Positions 20,716 through 32,237 are shown, counted from the stretch's first letter. The stretch: DNA of 64,000 nt from Branchipolynoe longqiensis (GCA_030323885.1 CM059191.1:106622844-106686843), one strand, 5' to 3'. Notes: generated from the letters alone by a model not told the origin. Numbers and translations are program-made.

Positions 20716-21633
20716 CCGTCAAACTGGACTCGCAGACGGCGGATTCGCATCTCTTCCTGACGCTCTACCTCCGACTGCGACCCAGAAAACGTACGACCCA
20801 TAACCAAATCATGCTCCAACGTAAACGTTAACGAGTCATCAGCTACGAGCCCTGTCTCCAAAGCCGGGGAACTCTCCCTACGACAGGGATCTCGGGGATC
20901 ACCACGCTCAGCTCCCATCCCCACAGAACGGACAGCTGAACTCCCCCACGGCGAATACTCCAGCGGCATGCCTCCCACAGAACTCCCGCGCACGGCCAGA
21001 CCTAAATCCTCACGACACACGATCGAACTGCTACCCTCACGTACACCCGCCCCCGAATCAATACTGATCGACAGAGACTGCATATCATCAAGAGCGAAGC
21101 CCACTTTCATCGCACTCCCCGTAATGCCCTCCCCAGTATTATTATCAACTGAGAGAACATCTCGCACTGCTATTGATGGCGCAACATTTTTCAACGCCGC
21201 GCCACCACTATCAGAATGAGTGCCCAACCGCGCGTCACGCCCACCACCCTGTATCGCCACCGGTGTAAACAACGGCGCAATACCTGGTGGCGGACTGCCA
21301 CTCAGTCGGGCTAACTGCGTCCAATAGCTATCAGCACCTTCAGCACCCCTAGGCGACACCACCGGCACTAGCGCGGGATTGGCTACGCCCCCCCCCCCCC
21401 CCCCCCCCCCCATACACTGACACCTGGCGGCGGTCCCCTATGACGCCGGCACCTGTATTAGGAGTGAACGTTACAATATCAACATCCCTAACAGGCGAAC
21501 TTTGAGCGCGGTGCAGTGTACTCACCGCAGAAGCGTCCACGCTCACCGGCGACCCCACTGCGTCGGGACTCCCTGTACCATCATTTTGGTACTGGCGCCC
21601 ACTACGCAGATGGCCTGCCGTCGCCCCCTCCAT
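20682..21633 (-). pseudogene. Leader ORF upstream of gag, broken at a poly-C tract
   Basis: It starts at an ATG at 21633 (MEGATAGHLRSGRQ) shortly after the PBS. The frame reaches a ~20-base C run (21391-21410), after which a different frame continues (NPALVPVVSPRGAEG...) to a TAA at 20682. The homopolymer may be a real slippage mutation or a sequencing/assembly error. The product is low-complexity and matches no family known to me. The next frame (gag) is -1 relative to this one and overlaps by 34 bp, but no canonical slippery heptamer is visible there. It may simply be the N-terminal part of a longer Gag. Confidence 0.4.
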
Positions 21634-21714
21634 AATTACAAATTACGAAGAGAACCTACCTTCGGAGTCCATGGCCCAGGTCCAATACTCACCCCCTTAC
21701 GCAGAAGGCAAGCT

Positions 21715-21728
21715 GGCTCACGGCACCA
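21715..21728 (-). other. Primer-binding site
   Basis: Minus strand reads TGGTGCCGTGAGCC one base after the LTR end (..ATTACA). This is the position and TGG start expected of a tRNA-primed PBS. Confidence 0.6.
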
Positions 21729-21729
21729 A

Positions 21730-22068
21730 TGTAATGGCCCTCGGCCCTCCGACTCTCTCACACGCAGTCACACGGAAGAACACCAAGATTCAATTCAGTG
21801 TACGCTTCACCCTTGGTTTATTGAACCATCTGCTCTCTGCAGCGTCAGTAGTTGTCTGACCCGCCCCCTGACTCGCCAGATCCTACATCGACTCTATAGG
21901 GTGTGTGGGGGGGGGGGGTCAACCACACGCAGTAGAGGTCAGCCCAGTTGGGGTCTGACCGGTGGCTACCCATGCCACCACCTAGCGCAGTGTAATGGTA
22001 CTGCGCTGACGGCGTCGTAGTCACCGCTGCTACCGCGTGATAGTAGAGCTCATGTTCAGACTACTACA
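21730..22068 (-). repeat. 5' LTR (339 bp)
   Basis: Ends are TGTAGTAG and CCATTACA on the minus strand (TG..CA). It contains an AATAAA (minus strand; TTTATTG near 21815) and a TATA-like CCTATAGAG near 21893-21901. It is followed by a PBS on one side and by foldback DNA on the other. The 3' LTR is not in the window. Confidence 0.6.
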
Positions 22069-22358
22069 CTATCATATTTAACAGAATTACATACGCAATA
22101 AGTGAAATTTAACCCTAAATTCGAACCATTATTAAGGCTACCGCCGCATTGGCGGCGTTATTCATATTGTCGAATAGACAAATGTAAAAAGGCACAGGGG
22201 GATTTCCCAAATTTATAAATAACTGCTAGGGTAACTACCTCCTCGCCGCTTTGGCTTCATGCATACTCCGTGACCCATTTCCTACCCCCGGCGATAGCTA
22301 CCCCAAACTCGGTCCTTACCACCGGAGGCGATAAATAATTCTTCATGCATACGGGCCC
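22069..22358. mobile_element. Right half of a foldback element
   Basis: It begins at the LTR edge with TATCATATTTAACAGAATTA, then CCGCATTGGCGGCG, and ends CATGCATACGGGCCC. The end abuts the next element head-to-head. Confidence 0.65.
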
Positions 22359-23072
22359 TGGGCCCGTATGCAGGAGTCGGTGGTATTCGGTAGTAGCGAG
22401 CCAAAAAGGTGGTAGTAGGGAATTTCCCGGGATGGGGCGAAAAATCGTATGCACGAGGCGGTGATAGGCCTAACACCAAAACCTTATCCGGTGTTACCCT
22501 ACCCCTGATAGATAGGAGGTATAGCGAGTTCATTAGGCCCAAATCTATTCAATGCTGTCATATTTAACAGAATTACACACGCAACAAGCAAAACCCCACC
22601 AAATTCGAAGCAATATCAACGCCGCCGCCGCAAAGACGGCAATATTAATATTGTCGAATCGACGAATGCAAGCAACCGCCGGCGTCGCCGCCAGTATGGA
22701 AAGTGACGTCGATGCGGCGGCGGCGATTTGTTTACTTTACGTTCGTCGATTCGAAAATATAACTATTAATATTGCCGCCAATGCGCCGGCAGCCCCAACA
22801 ACGCTTCGAACCCAGGGCCAAATAGACAAAACCTCACTTATTGCGCATGTAACTCCGCCAAACACGGCCGCGTTGAACATATCTAAGCGTAATATATGGG
22901 TACAGACGCAGAGGGATTTCCCAAATCTATAAATAAATTCACGGGTAGCTATAATCAAAGTGTTACGGGCTCCTGCATACGACTTGACACAGTTCTCGAC
23001 GTCGGCGATAGCTATCCGGTAATAGGCTGTAACACCAAAACCCGCTACCACCAAGTCCTGCATACAGGCCCA
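22359..23072. mobile_element. Foldback element, complete, 714 bp
   Basis: Left end TGGGCCCGTATGCAGGAG and right end (inverse) TGGGCCTGTATGCAGGAC form the termini. Mirror-image arms share the AATAACGC/CGAATTT and GCGGCGGCGATTTGTTTACT landmarks. Many arm positions show C-for-T substitutions (e.g. CCCCAACAACGC for GCCTTAATAACGC), suggesting divergence or deamination on one strand. No coding capacity. Confidence 0.75.
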
Positions 23073-23741
23073 GGTGGGTAGGTGATTGGTGCCTCTAGGC
23101 TGTCAGCAGGTCTAGCTCTCCCCGTGGCCTACTTCCCCTCACCCACATTCTTTTACCAATACCATCCGTTATTTTATCAAGACAATCCGTTAACTTAGCA
23201 TTAAAAACATTATTTTAATCGAAAACCGGACGAGAAACGGACAAGAACTGACTGAACGCCGAATTTAACAATATATACATTTCTACTGGCCTCGTACACT
23301 GGTGTGGTTCTGGCGGCGGCGCGCGCACACCACGGACAACCCGACTTTCCCTTATAGTTATATATAACTTTATATTATTCTTTACGCCCAACTGGCGGCG
23401 GCGCGCGCACTCCACGGCCTTCCCGAATTTCAAACCATATATAAATCTATATGGTTCTTTTCGCCGGCTAGCAGCGGTCTGCGCTATCGTCTGGTTCTGA
23501 CGACGACGCGCGCACACCACGGCCTTCCTGAAGTTCAACTAAATATAACTTTATATCGTACCTTAACCCCGAGTCGGCGGCGTCGCGCGACACTACTAAC
23601 GGCCTTCCCTAATCGCTTTTGGATTAGATATGAAGTTACTGTCGCGCGCCCACCCCGATTTAATACTTTCTGATTGCAATTAGTTTACATGTAATTCTAT
23701 ATATCGGGCCAGAACCTGCACAAGAAAAACGGACACAGCAC
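23073..23741. repeat. Diverged ~90-120-bp tandem repeat with GGCGGCGCGCGCAC motif
   Basis: At 23309, 23393, about 23495 and about 23573 a GGCGGCG(C)GCGCGCAC block is followed by CCACGGCCTTCCC.AA and a TATATAACTTTATAT segment. At least four units are visible from about 23300 to 23620. The rest is anonymous. Confidence 0.5.
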
Positions 23742-24254
23742 CTAGCACTCTATCTGGTTCCTCTTTATTCTCAATATTTCCTCCTTCCTTTCTGCCCTTA
23801 TTTCTTCCCTTACCATCTCTATTCCCTTTTCTCTTTCCATGTAATCCCAGTAACCCTGGCCGGCCTCTCTTTCCCACTCCAGTATCTGGTCAAAATCCTC
23901 CTGCCTCCATGTCTCCCTAAACACCTTCTTCCCATACCCTATTCTCCACGATACACCCGCATGATACCTCCTTTCCGACTCTACTTTCCTCACCACATCT
24001 GACTCTTCCCATGCATTCAACCTCTTTTCTAACTCCCAATCCTTCCCTTCCTCGTCCTCAGCGGTTGAGTCTGAGTCTGACTCCTCCTCTGCATCTGTGT
24101 CTGAGTCTGTATCCGAGTCCGGAACTACAACCTGTGCTTCCTCTACTGTCTGCGAACCCCTCATCAGTTCGTCCTGTGTCACCAGTGGTACATACCCTCC
24201 ATTACTCCCCACATTAATCCCTTTATACACCTCCACACAGATCCACTCGGCCAT
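23742..24254 (-). CDS. Unidentified acidic, helical protein (170 aa)
   Basis: An ATG ORF beginning MAEWICVEVYKG. Residues about 45-70 are an Asp/Ser/Glu/Thr tract (PDSDTDSDTDAEEESDSD). The remainder is strongly charged and predicted-helical by eye (EILEWEREAGQGYWDYMERE, EMVREEIRAERKEEIL). It begins 5 bases after the stop of another small charged ORF on the same strand, in a different frame. I do not recognise the family. It may be the 3' part of one gene broken by frameshifts, a transposon accessory ORF, or a chance frame in low-complexity DNA. Purine bias on the coding strand lowers confidence. Confidence 0.4.
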   Translation of the reverse strand: MAEWICVEVYKGINVGSNGGYVPLVTQDELMRGSQTVEEAQVVVPDSDTDSDTDAEEESDSDSTAEDEEGKDWELEKRLNAWEESDVVRKVESERRYHAGVSWRIGYGKKVFRETWRQEDFDQILEWEREAGQGYWDYMEREKGIEMVREEIRAERKEEILRIKRNQIEC

Positions 24255-24259
24255 TTTCT

Positions 24260-24682
24260 CTACTTTTTCCTATATCTCTCTCCCCTCTCCTTTTCCTTCT
24301 CTCTATCTGCCTTAATCCTCTGCACTATCTTGTCATACTCTTCCTCTAACACTCGTATCTTTTCCCGATGTCGATCTACTACTGCTTCCCTTATCCTAAA
24401 CTTATTTAATATCTTCTGCTCCCATACTCTTTCAAACTCCTCTCTTTCCTCCTCCAAGTTCCAACTCTTTATTATATTGTTCTACCTTCTCATGTTCTAT
24501 CCCTAACTGCTTCCCTTCATCTGAATGTTCCCAATCCCAATTTAGTTGCTTTTCTAACTCCTCATCGACCTCCTCTACCAATTTTAATTCTGCGGTCCCC
24601 TTTTCCAACTGACAGAAGCCTTCATCCTGTTGTTCATCCCACCATTCATCGTCCCTGTCCCTTACTACCCCCTCAGACATCC
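24260..24682 (-). pseudogene. Unidentified charged coiled-coil ORF, frameshifted
   Basis: It begins MSEGVVRDRDDEWWDEQQ at about 24682, preceded by a TATATA-like AT stretch. It runs through ELKLVEEVDEELEKQLNWDW and then loses frame near 24450 in a GGAGGAGGAAAG stretch. A neighbouring frame continues with EEEREEFERVWEQKILNKF and VVDRHREKIRVLEEEYDKI to a stop at 24260. A one-base indel would unite the two. Heptad-like spacing suggests a coiled coil. No family recognised. It shares composition and LEK(Q/R)LN-type motifs with the following ORF, so the two may be diverged duplicates. Confidence 0.35.
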
Positions 24683-24719
24683 TTATGCATATGTATATAA
24701 TACACATACATCTCAACAC

Positions 24720-26651
24720 CCATTCCTTTGTGTTTTATGTATTGTATGAGTGCTGGCGGTGTGTATGCCGTGTTGTTATGTTCCTCCTTATGGGTCTTTG
24801 TTCACATACATATTTTCCCAAATATATAGCAACGTTCACACAGACATGCCTATACATTCACATACATATTTTTCAAACATATAGCAACGTTCACACAATG
24901 GTACACCCGTGTCGACACCCCAGCATCCAGAACAAGCGGCCTTAGTAACCTGGACCCTGGTCTTCATGTGCGAATCGTCTCAGGTCTTCGTCATGGTCGT
25001 CAATTATAGAAACAGGAGGTTGTTCGGCCGCTGTGAGCACCCCATTAGACTACAAACTCTCCCCTTCATATCACCTGTGATGCAACTATCCTAATCAAAC
25101 CATCTCATAAATCAGTACTGAAAAGAGGAAGGAAAACCAGTCACACAAATGAACAGTGAATAAGTTGTGCTTTATTGGCAGCAACTCCTGTCCATTCCCC
25201 TACATACATGTGACCTAGCACCTTCACTCCTCACCTTCTGTCCACACTAGTTCTCATTATCACTTTAGCCTGTATACTGAAAGCAGTGCCTACAGCCCAT
25301 GGGACAGGAGTCCTATGGCTGTGTATACACTCAATTTGAATAGGTGAATTTAGGTAGCATCAGGCAGAGTGTCTGGGGTTCCTGCTCAAAAGTAGGTGTG
25401 TCTCACTCAAGAGCCAGGAGTAGAGTGTCGGTGTCCAGTGTGACTGGAGCATCGGTCCTTCATTTACATAATCTTGTGCATCTCATGCATCTAGTGTGGT
25501 CAGATGGCCAAGGCAGTGCAGGTGACTGAGCAGTCCCACAATCAGCCAATCAGGTGGCCCCACAGCATATATATGGGACGTGGTTGAATCCTTATTAACA
25601 TCTTGTATTGCCCGTCCTGATATGACCTTAGATGTTGCTAGGACGTAAAACAACAACAAACAAACAACATTTTGTATTGCATTGATATATCAAACAAAAC
25701 AGTTCCCAAATCAAAAAGGGAGTATGTATTAACATGCTTATTATGCATGTGTATTATGCATTCTTAAATTATTTAAAAAAAAATTTGATGTCTTCAGAAA
25801 TAACATTACAAATTTTCGTCACATGTGTAACCAGTGGTGTCTGGATGCCACGCAAATATTGTACATTAATTATTCAGTGAATAAAGCATGGCTGGGAATT
25901 ACTTTTTTTTATATCAATATAAGCACTACATATTTCTGTATATTACGCCATGATTAATATGCTTCTAAGTATGAAATTATTTAATTCTGCTTAAATTTTT
26001 ATTACGCAGACTGTGTGGTGTCCTAAACATGTGTTACACGTGTGACACACATGTTATACTGCCATAAGACATAGCTTAATCATGTGCTACACCTATATTT
26101 TTTATCTCATCAATTTATATTTTACATAGATGTAATGGGGAGATTTCCAGCTTTCATTTGCAACCAAAAAAGGTTAAAAATTCAAATATTAGATTTTAAC
26201 TCTCCATGTGACATTTCTGGCCAGTTTTCAGGAGAGTGACCCATATATATATCCATTATATATATATACCAAGAACGTCCTTCCTTAGAACTACACAGAG
26301 AGTAGACTACAGAGGACATTTCCATCACCTTGAACTGTATTATATTAGTTATACTAGACTTACTTGTAAGTTGACGTATTACTAGGATTCTTACGAATCT
26401 ACGAATATGAAGGTAAGGATCAGGGGTTTCAAACTGAGGCTACTTCCGGCCTGTGCGAGCTTGTCCTCTCCCCGGATACTTAACTTCCGGTATTCGGAAG
26501 ATGAAGTAAGAACTTATATAACACAGCTCCTCCTTCCTCTGCAATGGCACACGTTAGGACTACCCAGAGGACATTTCCATCACCTTGAACTGTTTCTTAT
26601 ATATATAACACAGCTCCTTAATCCTAGGCAGCATGCATGAACATATATTTC
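24720..26651. other. Non-coding stretch with short direct repeats and a SINE scrap
   Basis: ACATACATATTTTYCAAAY-type 38-bp repeats occur at about 24806 and 24859. A 57-bp SINE type I 3' end lies at 25612-25668 (CCTTAGATGTTGCTAGGACG). AGAGGACATTTCCATCACCT repeats occur at about 26311 and 26570. No gene was recognised. Confidence 0.4.
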
Positions 26652-27287
26652 ACATAAGCCGTGTTCACACGGGGCAGTTAATTCGAATCATATGAATCGA
26701 CTTGCCTAATTCGGCTCACATTTGGCGTGTGAACGCGCGTCTGAGTCGGTTTAGGGCTGATTCGAATCATATAAGCTGGAATTTATAAATCACCTCTCTA
26801 GGTGGTTTATATGAAGCAAATTTTATGAATCGACTTAAATCGCCTGTGTGAACGCAACCGACTTACTTGATGCAGATTAAGGACATCACACGCATGCGCA
26901 GTCGAGACCTTAGTTTGTTGACTTTCCGGTCGATCAAAAGCGCATATTATATAATTTAGTCTATGAAACCGCTAGCTGTGCACAGATATTTTTTTCATCA
27001 TTTATTTTTAGGGTTTCACTGCCCAGCAGAAGTTTTTATGCTTCCAAAACAATATGATTCAGTCTATACATATCTAGGTTGAACCCACACTCTCTCGTGC
27101 CGACGTCGACTAACCGAAACTGGCGCTGGTTAGTCTGGACTTGCTCATGCGCAGATATCCACTTCTGCCTTAAACCGACTCAAAGCACTGCCTGTGTGAA
27201 CGCGAAACACTTTCAAACTAAATCGATTCATATGATTCGCCTTGTCTAAATCGCTTAAAACTTTTCCCGTGTGAACATGGCTTATGT
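26652..27287. mobile_element. MITE, 'ACATAAGCC..GTTCACACGG' TIR family
   Basis: Left ACATAAGCCGTGTTCACACG and right (inverse) ACATAAGCCATGTTCACACG. Both arms continue with ATTCATATGATTCG-type sequence and GTGTGAACGCG motifs. It is 636 bp with no ORF, so non-autonomous. TSD not resolved. Confidence 0.65.
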
Positions 27288-28101
27288 CTACATCATGTCA
27301 TACTGTGAGTAGGGCATCATTGCTTTTTAGTTTACATAACCTTGTCCCCACTCCGTCATCCAAGAATAAGGATGCTCCCTGCCAATATATAATTCTAAAC
27401 CGAAAATCCGTATATTTTTACAACCTGGTGGTCGCCGCGCGTACTAGCGCCGACCCGTTACAACGGCTGCATTAATGTATGTGCTGTATCAATGCGGGCT
27501 GCAGGCAGGCCCCGTCTCAGTAGTGCCGTTCGGCGGGCATCAGCGGGCAGCCTGCCCTGACAGCCGGCCGCACTGACAGCCGGCCACACTGACAGCTGAC
27601 AGCGGTGGAACGGCGGCTGACACACAGGTAGGCGCCACACACAGGGCGGTGACAGCGCCGCCGTGTCACCCTGTCACGACCCTGTGCATGTGACAGCGCG
27701 GTTCCATGTCGTAGGGTCTACTGTCACAGTCATGTGTATGTGACAGGGCGGTTTCATGTCGTAGGGCCTGCTGTCACAGTCATGTGTATGTGACATCGCG
27801 GTTTCATGTTGTACTGTCCTGGGCCGTCAATGCTCTGAGCTGCTCATCGCAAGTTCATCGATCTGTGGGAGGCGAGGGGGGGGGGGGGGGGGTAAATACG
27901 CGCAGTCAGTCCTAGCGGGCGCTTGCACCACTCACAGTCACAGAGCAAGCGAGGTTGTGACCAGTGTATAGCAAGATAGCACAACACGGTGGGTGGGAGG
28001 GTGGAGGCGGGGGGTAGTGAGGGTGAGGTGGGGGGTAGTGGGTGTGTCTGTAGTGAGGGCGGGGTGATGGTAGTGAGGGTGGGTTGTTGTCGTTTATTAT
28101 T
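27288..28101. repeat. ~54-bp tandem repeat (27650-27815) in anonymous DNA
   Basis: Three units of about 54 bp share CTGTCACAGTCATGTGTATG and GCGGTTTCATGTCGTAGGG. Elsewhere there is a G tract near 27878-27892 and GGGTGGTGAGGG-like sequence. No gene seen. Confidence 0.6.
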
Positions 28102-28397
28102 GTTTTACGTCCTTGCAACATCTAAGGTCATATCAGGACGGGCACTGACTTGTGACAGTGCACACTCATGGCAACTTTATAGTGCTGCCCCACTGGGAAA
28201 CCAGGTCACCAGCACCATGACCTAATATCCCACTCAGTCACATTACCCTGGCTAGGAAGCGACAAGTATCAATTTTTAAGTCATTGGTTTAACTTGACCA
28301 GGGTTCGAACCCACACACCGATGGGGTCGGATCCCCCGATCTCCCAAACCAAGAGACGGACGCTCAACTCATTCGGTCATCCCGTCTGGCCATCCCA
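28102..28397 (-). mobile_element. tRNA-derived SINE, type I, with clear box B
   Basis: Minus strand: box A-like GACCGAATGAGTTGAGCGTC, box B GGTTCGAACCC, then the SINE body and TTGCAAGGACGTAAAACAAT. The body has an internal deletion. Confidence 0.75.
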
Positions 28398-29128
28398 TGT
28401 GTGTAGTGAGGGTGGGGTGGGTGGGGGCAAAGACCCTATAATACTAAGATGGCTCACTCAGCCTGTACTGTGTAATCAAAATGATCAAACCCACCACTTG
28501 GTGTGCTGGTTGTTCTCTTGGTTAAACAGGTGCTATATTATGTATAAATGTAGATGAATGTGAAAGATGTGTGATGATGGCGATGCTGATGATGATGTAT
28601 TATTTGTTCATAGCAATTTCATATTGATGTGTATTCATACTTACCTATCTCATGTATAATATAATTGTATGTGTTTACATGTGAAACACCAACCAGCAGC
28701 CGGGCTGATCAAACCCACCACAAGGTGGCACTGCGAAATTGACATTACCATGGGAGAGATAGGGAGTGAGCCGTCTTAGTATTATAGGGTCTGTGGCGGG
28801 GGGGGGGGGGGGGGGGGTAGTGGCTTAGTGAATGCAGCCAGGATATAGACGTGGGGGCCAACATTACTTCCCTCTGTGAGGCAGCAGGGAGGGCAGGACA
28901 ATCTGGATCTAAATATCTTATCTCTGCTTCTATCCCAACCCGCTGTGTACCTCAGGCACCGGGCAGCCAGCCGGGGGGCACCGGCGCACGGCGGGCTGTG
29001 CCGGGCACTGTGTGGGCGGGGCGAGTAGAAGACGCACACACTTGGCGCCCCCTAGTGGCGAGACCAGCCGGTGGTGGGCGGTCAGTGCTTTGTTTGTTTG
29101 TTTGTTTGTATGTATATTACTAGTTCAT
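28398..29128. other. Non-coding stretch with a G tract
   Basis: G run at about 28797-28817. No coding signal or recognised repeat. Confidence 0.4.
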
Positions 29129-29311
29129 TAAAGCTGTATAGTCAGATGGTTTTGAGTTTCGGTCATTTTTCTCAGATTAATATATTAAATGGATTATTGC
29201 CTCAGTATTCCCTTTATGTCGCAACACATGCTTAATAAGTGAATCAGTATCTAAGTTGGATATATATATATCAATTCTAGAAAATTGGATGCTTCATCGG
29301 ACCGCAGCTTT
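29129..29311. mobile_element. MITE-like repeat, AAAGCTG(T/C)ATAGTC family
   Basis: Short inverted ends (TTAAAGCTGTATAGTC and AAAGCTGCGGTCC) enclose GGTTTTGAGTTTCGGTCATT sequence shared with 47466-47807. Confidence 0.45.
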
Positions 29312-29344
29312 GTGCAGGGGGAATTTCAATCGCAGACGATTGGT

Positions 29345-29440
29345 CTTCCTCATTTAGTCATCAGTTAGTCTCGACCAGGGTTCGATCCCACGATCTACCA
29401 AAACGGGAGACAGGCGCTCAACTCATCTGGTCTGGTCCCA
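29345..29440 (-). mobile_element. tRNA-SINE head fragment
   Basis: Minus strand: AGTTGAGCGCCTGTCTCCCG...CAGGGTTCGATCCCTGGTCGAG-like head, with box B GGGTTCGATCC-like sequence. Confidence 0.5.
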
Positions 29441-29479
29441 ACTGGGATTCAGTGCACACTGCAGATTCAGTGCAAACTA

Positions 29480-29890
29480 AGGATGCATAAAGTCATTGTC
29501 ACACCTCACCGGACTGAGCACCGGAGACCACCGGACAAAGAATTTTCTAGTCGGGTGTTGTCCGGTGAAGAAATCTATCGAAATGGAGTGTAAAATTGGG
29601 TTAATTGCCGCCGGACAACCGAATAAGTACCGTACATGTACCGGACGAGAACCGGACATGTAACAGATGGGTACCGGACAAAATGGACACCAAATGGATG
29701 GGTACCGGACATGTACCTGACAAACCGGACACCTCAGTCCGGCGGTGTCCGGTAGAAGTTTTGTGCATGTTCAAAACGTGTACCGGACACCGCCGGATGG
29801 TTACCGGACGGTACCCGAACATCGCCGTACACAACTGTACACAACTGAACAGTGTCCGGTTCCCCAGTCGGCAAGGTCTTACAGGGCCTT
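29480..29890. repeat. ACCGGAC-rich repetitive segment
   Basis: ACCGGACA/ACCGGTG motifs recur more than a dozen times in both orientations. The composition resembles the interior of the 55767-56327 MITE, but terminal inverted repeats are not evident. Confidence 0.4.
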
Positions 29891-30057
29891 TAAACACTAC
29901 AGACTCAGTGCACACTACACACTCAGTGCACAGTGCAGGGCGCCATTACACAGTTACATAAAGCCCTGTCCGGGTCTGCAGTGTGCTCGGTGGTCCAGGC
30001 CCCGATATAGACAGCCGTCCTGAACCAGCTCAGCCAGTAGGTCAGCCAGCCTCATCT

Positions 30058-31138
30058 ATCTTATTATAGTATCAACCCTAGTCACCCCCTTCACATACAC
30101 CACACACTACACTACACCCACCCATTATACCACCAAAGCACAACACCCCATACATAACAACACTACCCCAACTCCTCCCCCACCACAAACACGCCAACAC
30201 AGCACACCACATCCCCACACACACACCGTAACACCCCCACACAGCACTACAACCACACACGCCACACTACACCACCACACTACACTACACATCCCCCCAC
30301 ATACACCACACACACACCGCAACACCCCCACACAACACGACAACCACACACTACACCACCACCACACTACACATCACTGCCCCCACACACCACACTACAC
30401 TACACATCACCGCCCCACACACCACGCCACACTACACTACACATCACCTCCCCCACACACTACACATCACCACGCCACATATGCCACACTACACATCACC
30501 ACCCCCACCACACTACACATCACCACCCCCACCCACACACCATGCTACACTACACATCACCACCCCCACACACTACACTACACATCACCGCTCCCACAAA
30601 CCACGCCACACTACACATCACCACCCACACACCACACCACATATGCCACACTACACATCACCACCCCCACCACACTACACATCACCACCCCCACCCACAC
30701 ACCAACCATGCCACACTACACTACACATCACCACCCACACACCATGCCACATATGCCACCCCACACTACACATCACCACCACATATACACCACGCCACAC
30801 TACACATCACCACGCCACACTACACATCACCACCCCCACACACACACCACGCACGCCACACACACGCACGCACACACACACACACACACACCACACACAC
30901 ACACCACGCACGCACACACCCACGCGCGCACGCACACGCACAGCCCGCACACACACACACACACACACACACCACACACACACACACCACCACACACACA
31001 TACACCTCACACACACCACCACACACCACACACACACACACACCACACATCACCACCACACTACACACACCACACACACACACTACACTACGCACACACG
31101 CCACACTACACTACACACCCCACACACACACACACACA

Positions 31139-31170
<32 letters not shown>

Positions 31171-31176
31171 CGCACG

Positions 31177-31240
<64 letters not shown>
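30058..31240. repeat. CA-rich low-complexity/satellite DNA
   Basis: Repeats of CACACTACACATCACCACCC pass into pure (CA)n and CACG-CACA tracts at 31120-31240. Long His/Thr- and Val/Cys-rich ORFs on the two strands are artefacts. Confidence 0.9.
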
Positions 31241-31241
<1 letters not shown>

Positions 31242-31837
31242 GGTGCTGGTGGCCTGGAGAAGTGCGGCTTTATGGCGGTTGGCACCCTCTGTGGGCCCTG
31301 CCTGATAAGATGTTAGGTGGCCTGAAAACTGGCCCATGGGGCTCCTTACTGGACACAATGAGCAGGGTGTGTAAGGCAGAGCTGCTTGCATTAGGTAGTA
31401 CTACTACTACTCTTTACAATTCTTTTTACGGACAACCGGGAAAATTTTGATTAGTAACAATTTCTCATCGATTATGTATTATTTAGCGAGCTACATAACA
31501 TGTATTGCAATTGGCGACATGACACCAAGGAACCGGCAGTGAGATAACCAACCAAAATAAACAAATGAACGTTTATATGCAGTTTAGTTTCTGCCTCTGT
31601 AACATTTTGACTTTATTGTAAGTCATGCGATTTTCTAGTGTTATTTAAACAATATATAAATCAATCGGGGGGGATGCGCTTTTAGTAAAGTGGGGCACAC
31701 AGGTCGTCTTAAGTCACGTGACGTGAGAGGGGGTTTAAGCCATATTGAATAATCAGGGTAGGCAGATTTGTTGTCAGAATAGGGTCAGATTGCAATGATC
31801 GCTCACTCACCAACGACAGTCTGAATTGTTTGTTTGT
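31241..31837. other. Non-coding; diverged dispersed repeat
   Basis: Bases 31438-31560 resemble 9595-9715. No ORF or RNA recognised. Confidence 0.3.
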
Positions 31838-32175
31838 TGTTTTACGTCCTAGCAACACCTAAGGTTATATCAGGACGGGTACTGACTTGTGACAGTGCGC
31901 TCTCATATTGACTTTATAGTGCTGCACCACTGGAGACCAGGCTGCCAGCACCATGACCTGATATCCCACTCAGTCACATTATCCTGACACTGAACCAACC
32001 AGTCCTTGCCCTCTCTTAATAATGCCAAGCACCTGGCTAGGAAGCGACAATTATCAATTTTTAAGTCATTGGTTTGACTCGACTAGGGTTCGAACTGACT
32101 AACCCATGGGTTCGGATCCCCGATCTCCCAAAACAGGAGATGGATGCTCAATTCCCGTACATCCCGCCTGGTCAG
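31838..32175 (-). mobile_element. tRNA-derived SINE, type I, full length
   Basis: Head with GAGCATCCATCTCCTGTTTT, box B-like GGTTCGAACTGACT, body with all landmarks, and GTTGCTAGGACGTAAAACAA at the 3' end. About 338 bp, the most complete type I copy here together with 56649-56960. Confidence 0.8.
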
Positions 32176-32237
32176 TCTGAACTTGTGCTCTGGAGTAAAT
32201 GTATTACATTGTTTGAGAACAACTGCAAGTATTCCCT

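Larger units (their letters stand above)
17797..22068 (-). mobile_element. Ty3/gypsy-like retrotransposon, 5' half (LTR, gag, protease)
   Basis: On the minus strand the order is LTR (22068-21730), PBS (21728-21715), a leader ORF, gag and protease, with a degraded coding tail to about 17797 where foldback DNA cuts it off. RT, RNase H, integrase and the 3' LTR are absent from the window. Confidence 0.7.

Noticed and set aside
30481..31450. His/Thr-rich and Val/Cys-rich ORFs up to about 300 residues
   Set aside because: They lie in CA-rich low-complexity DNA and are open in three frames, so they are compositional artefacts.
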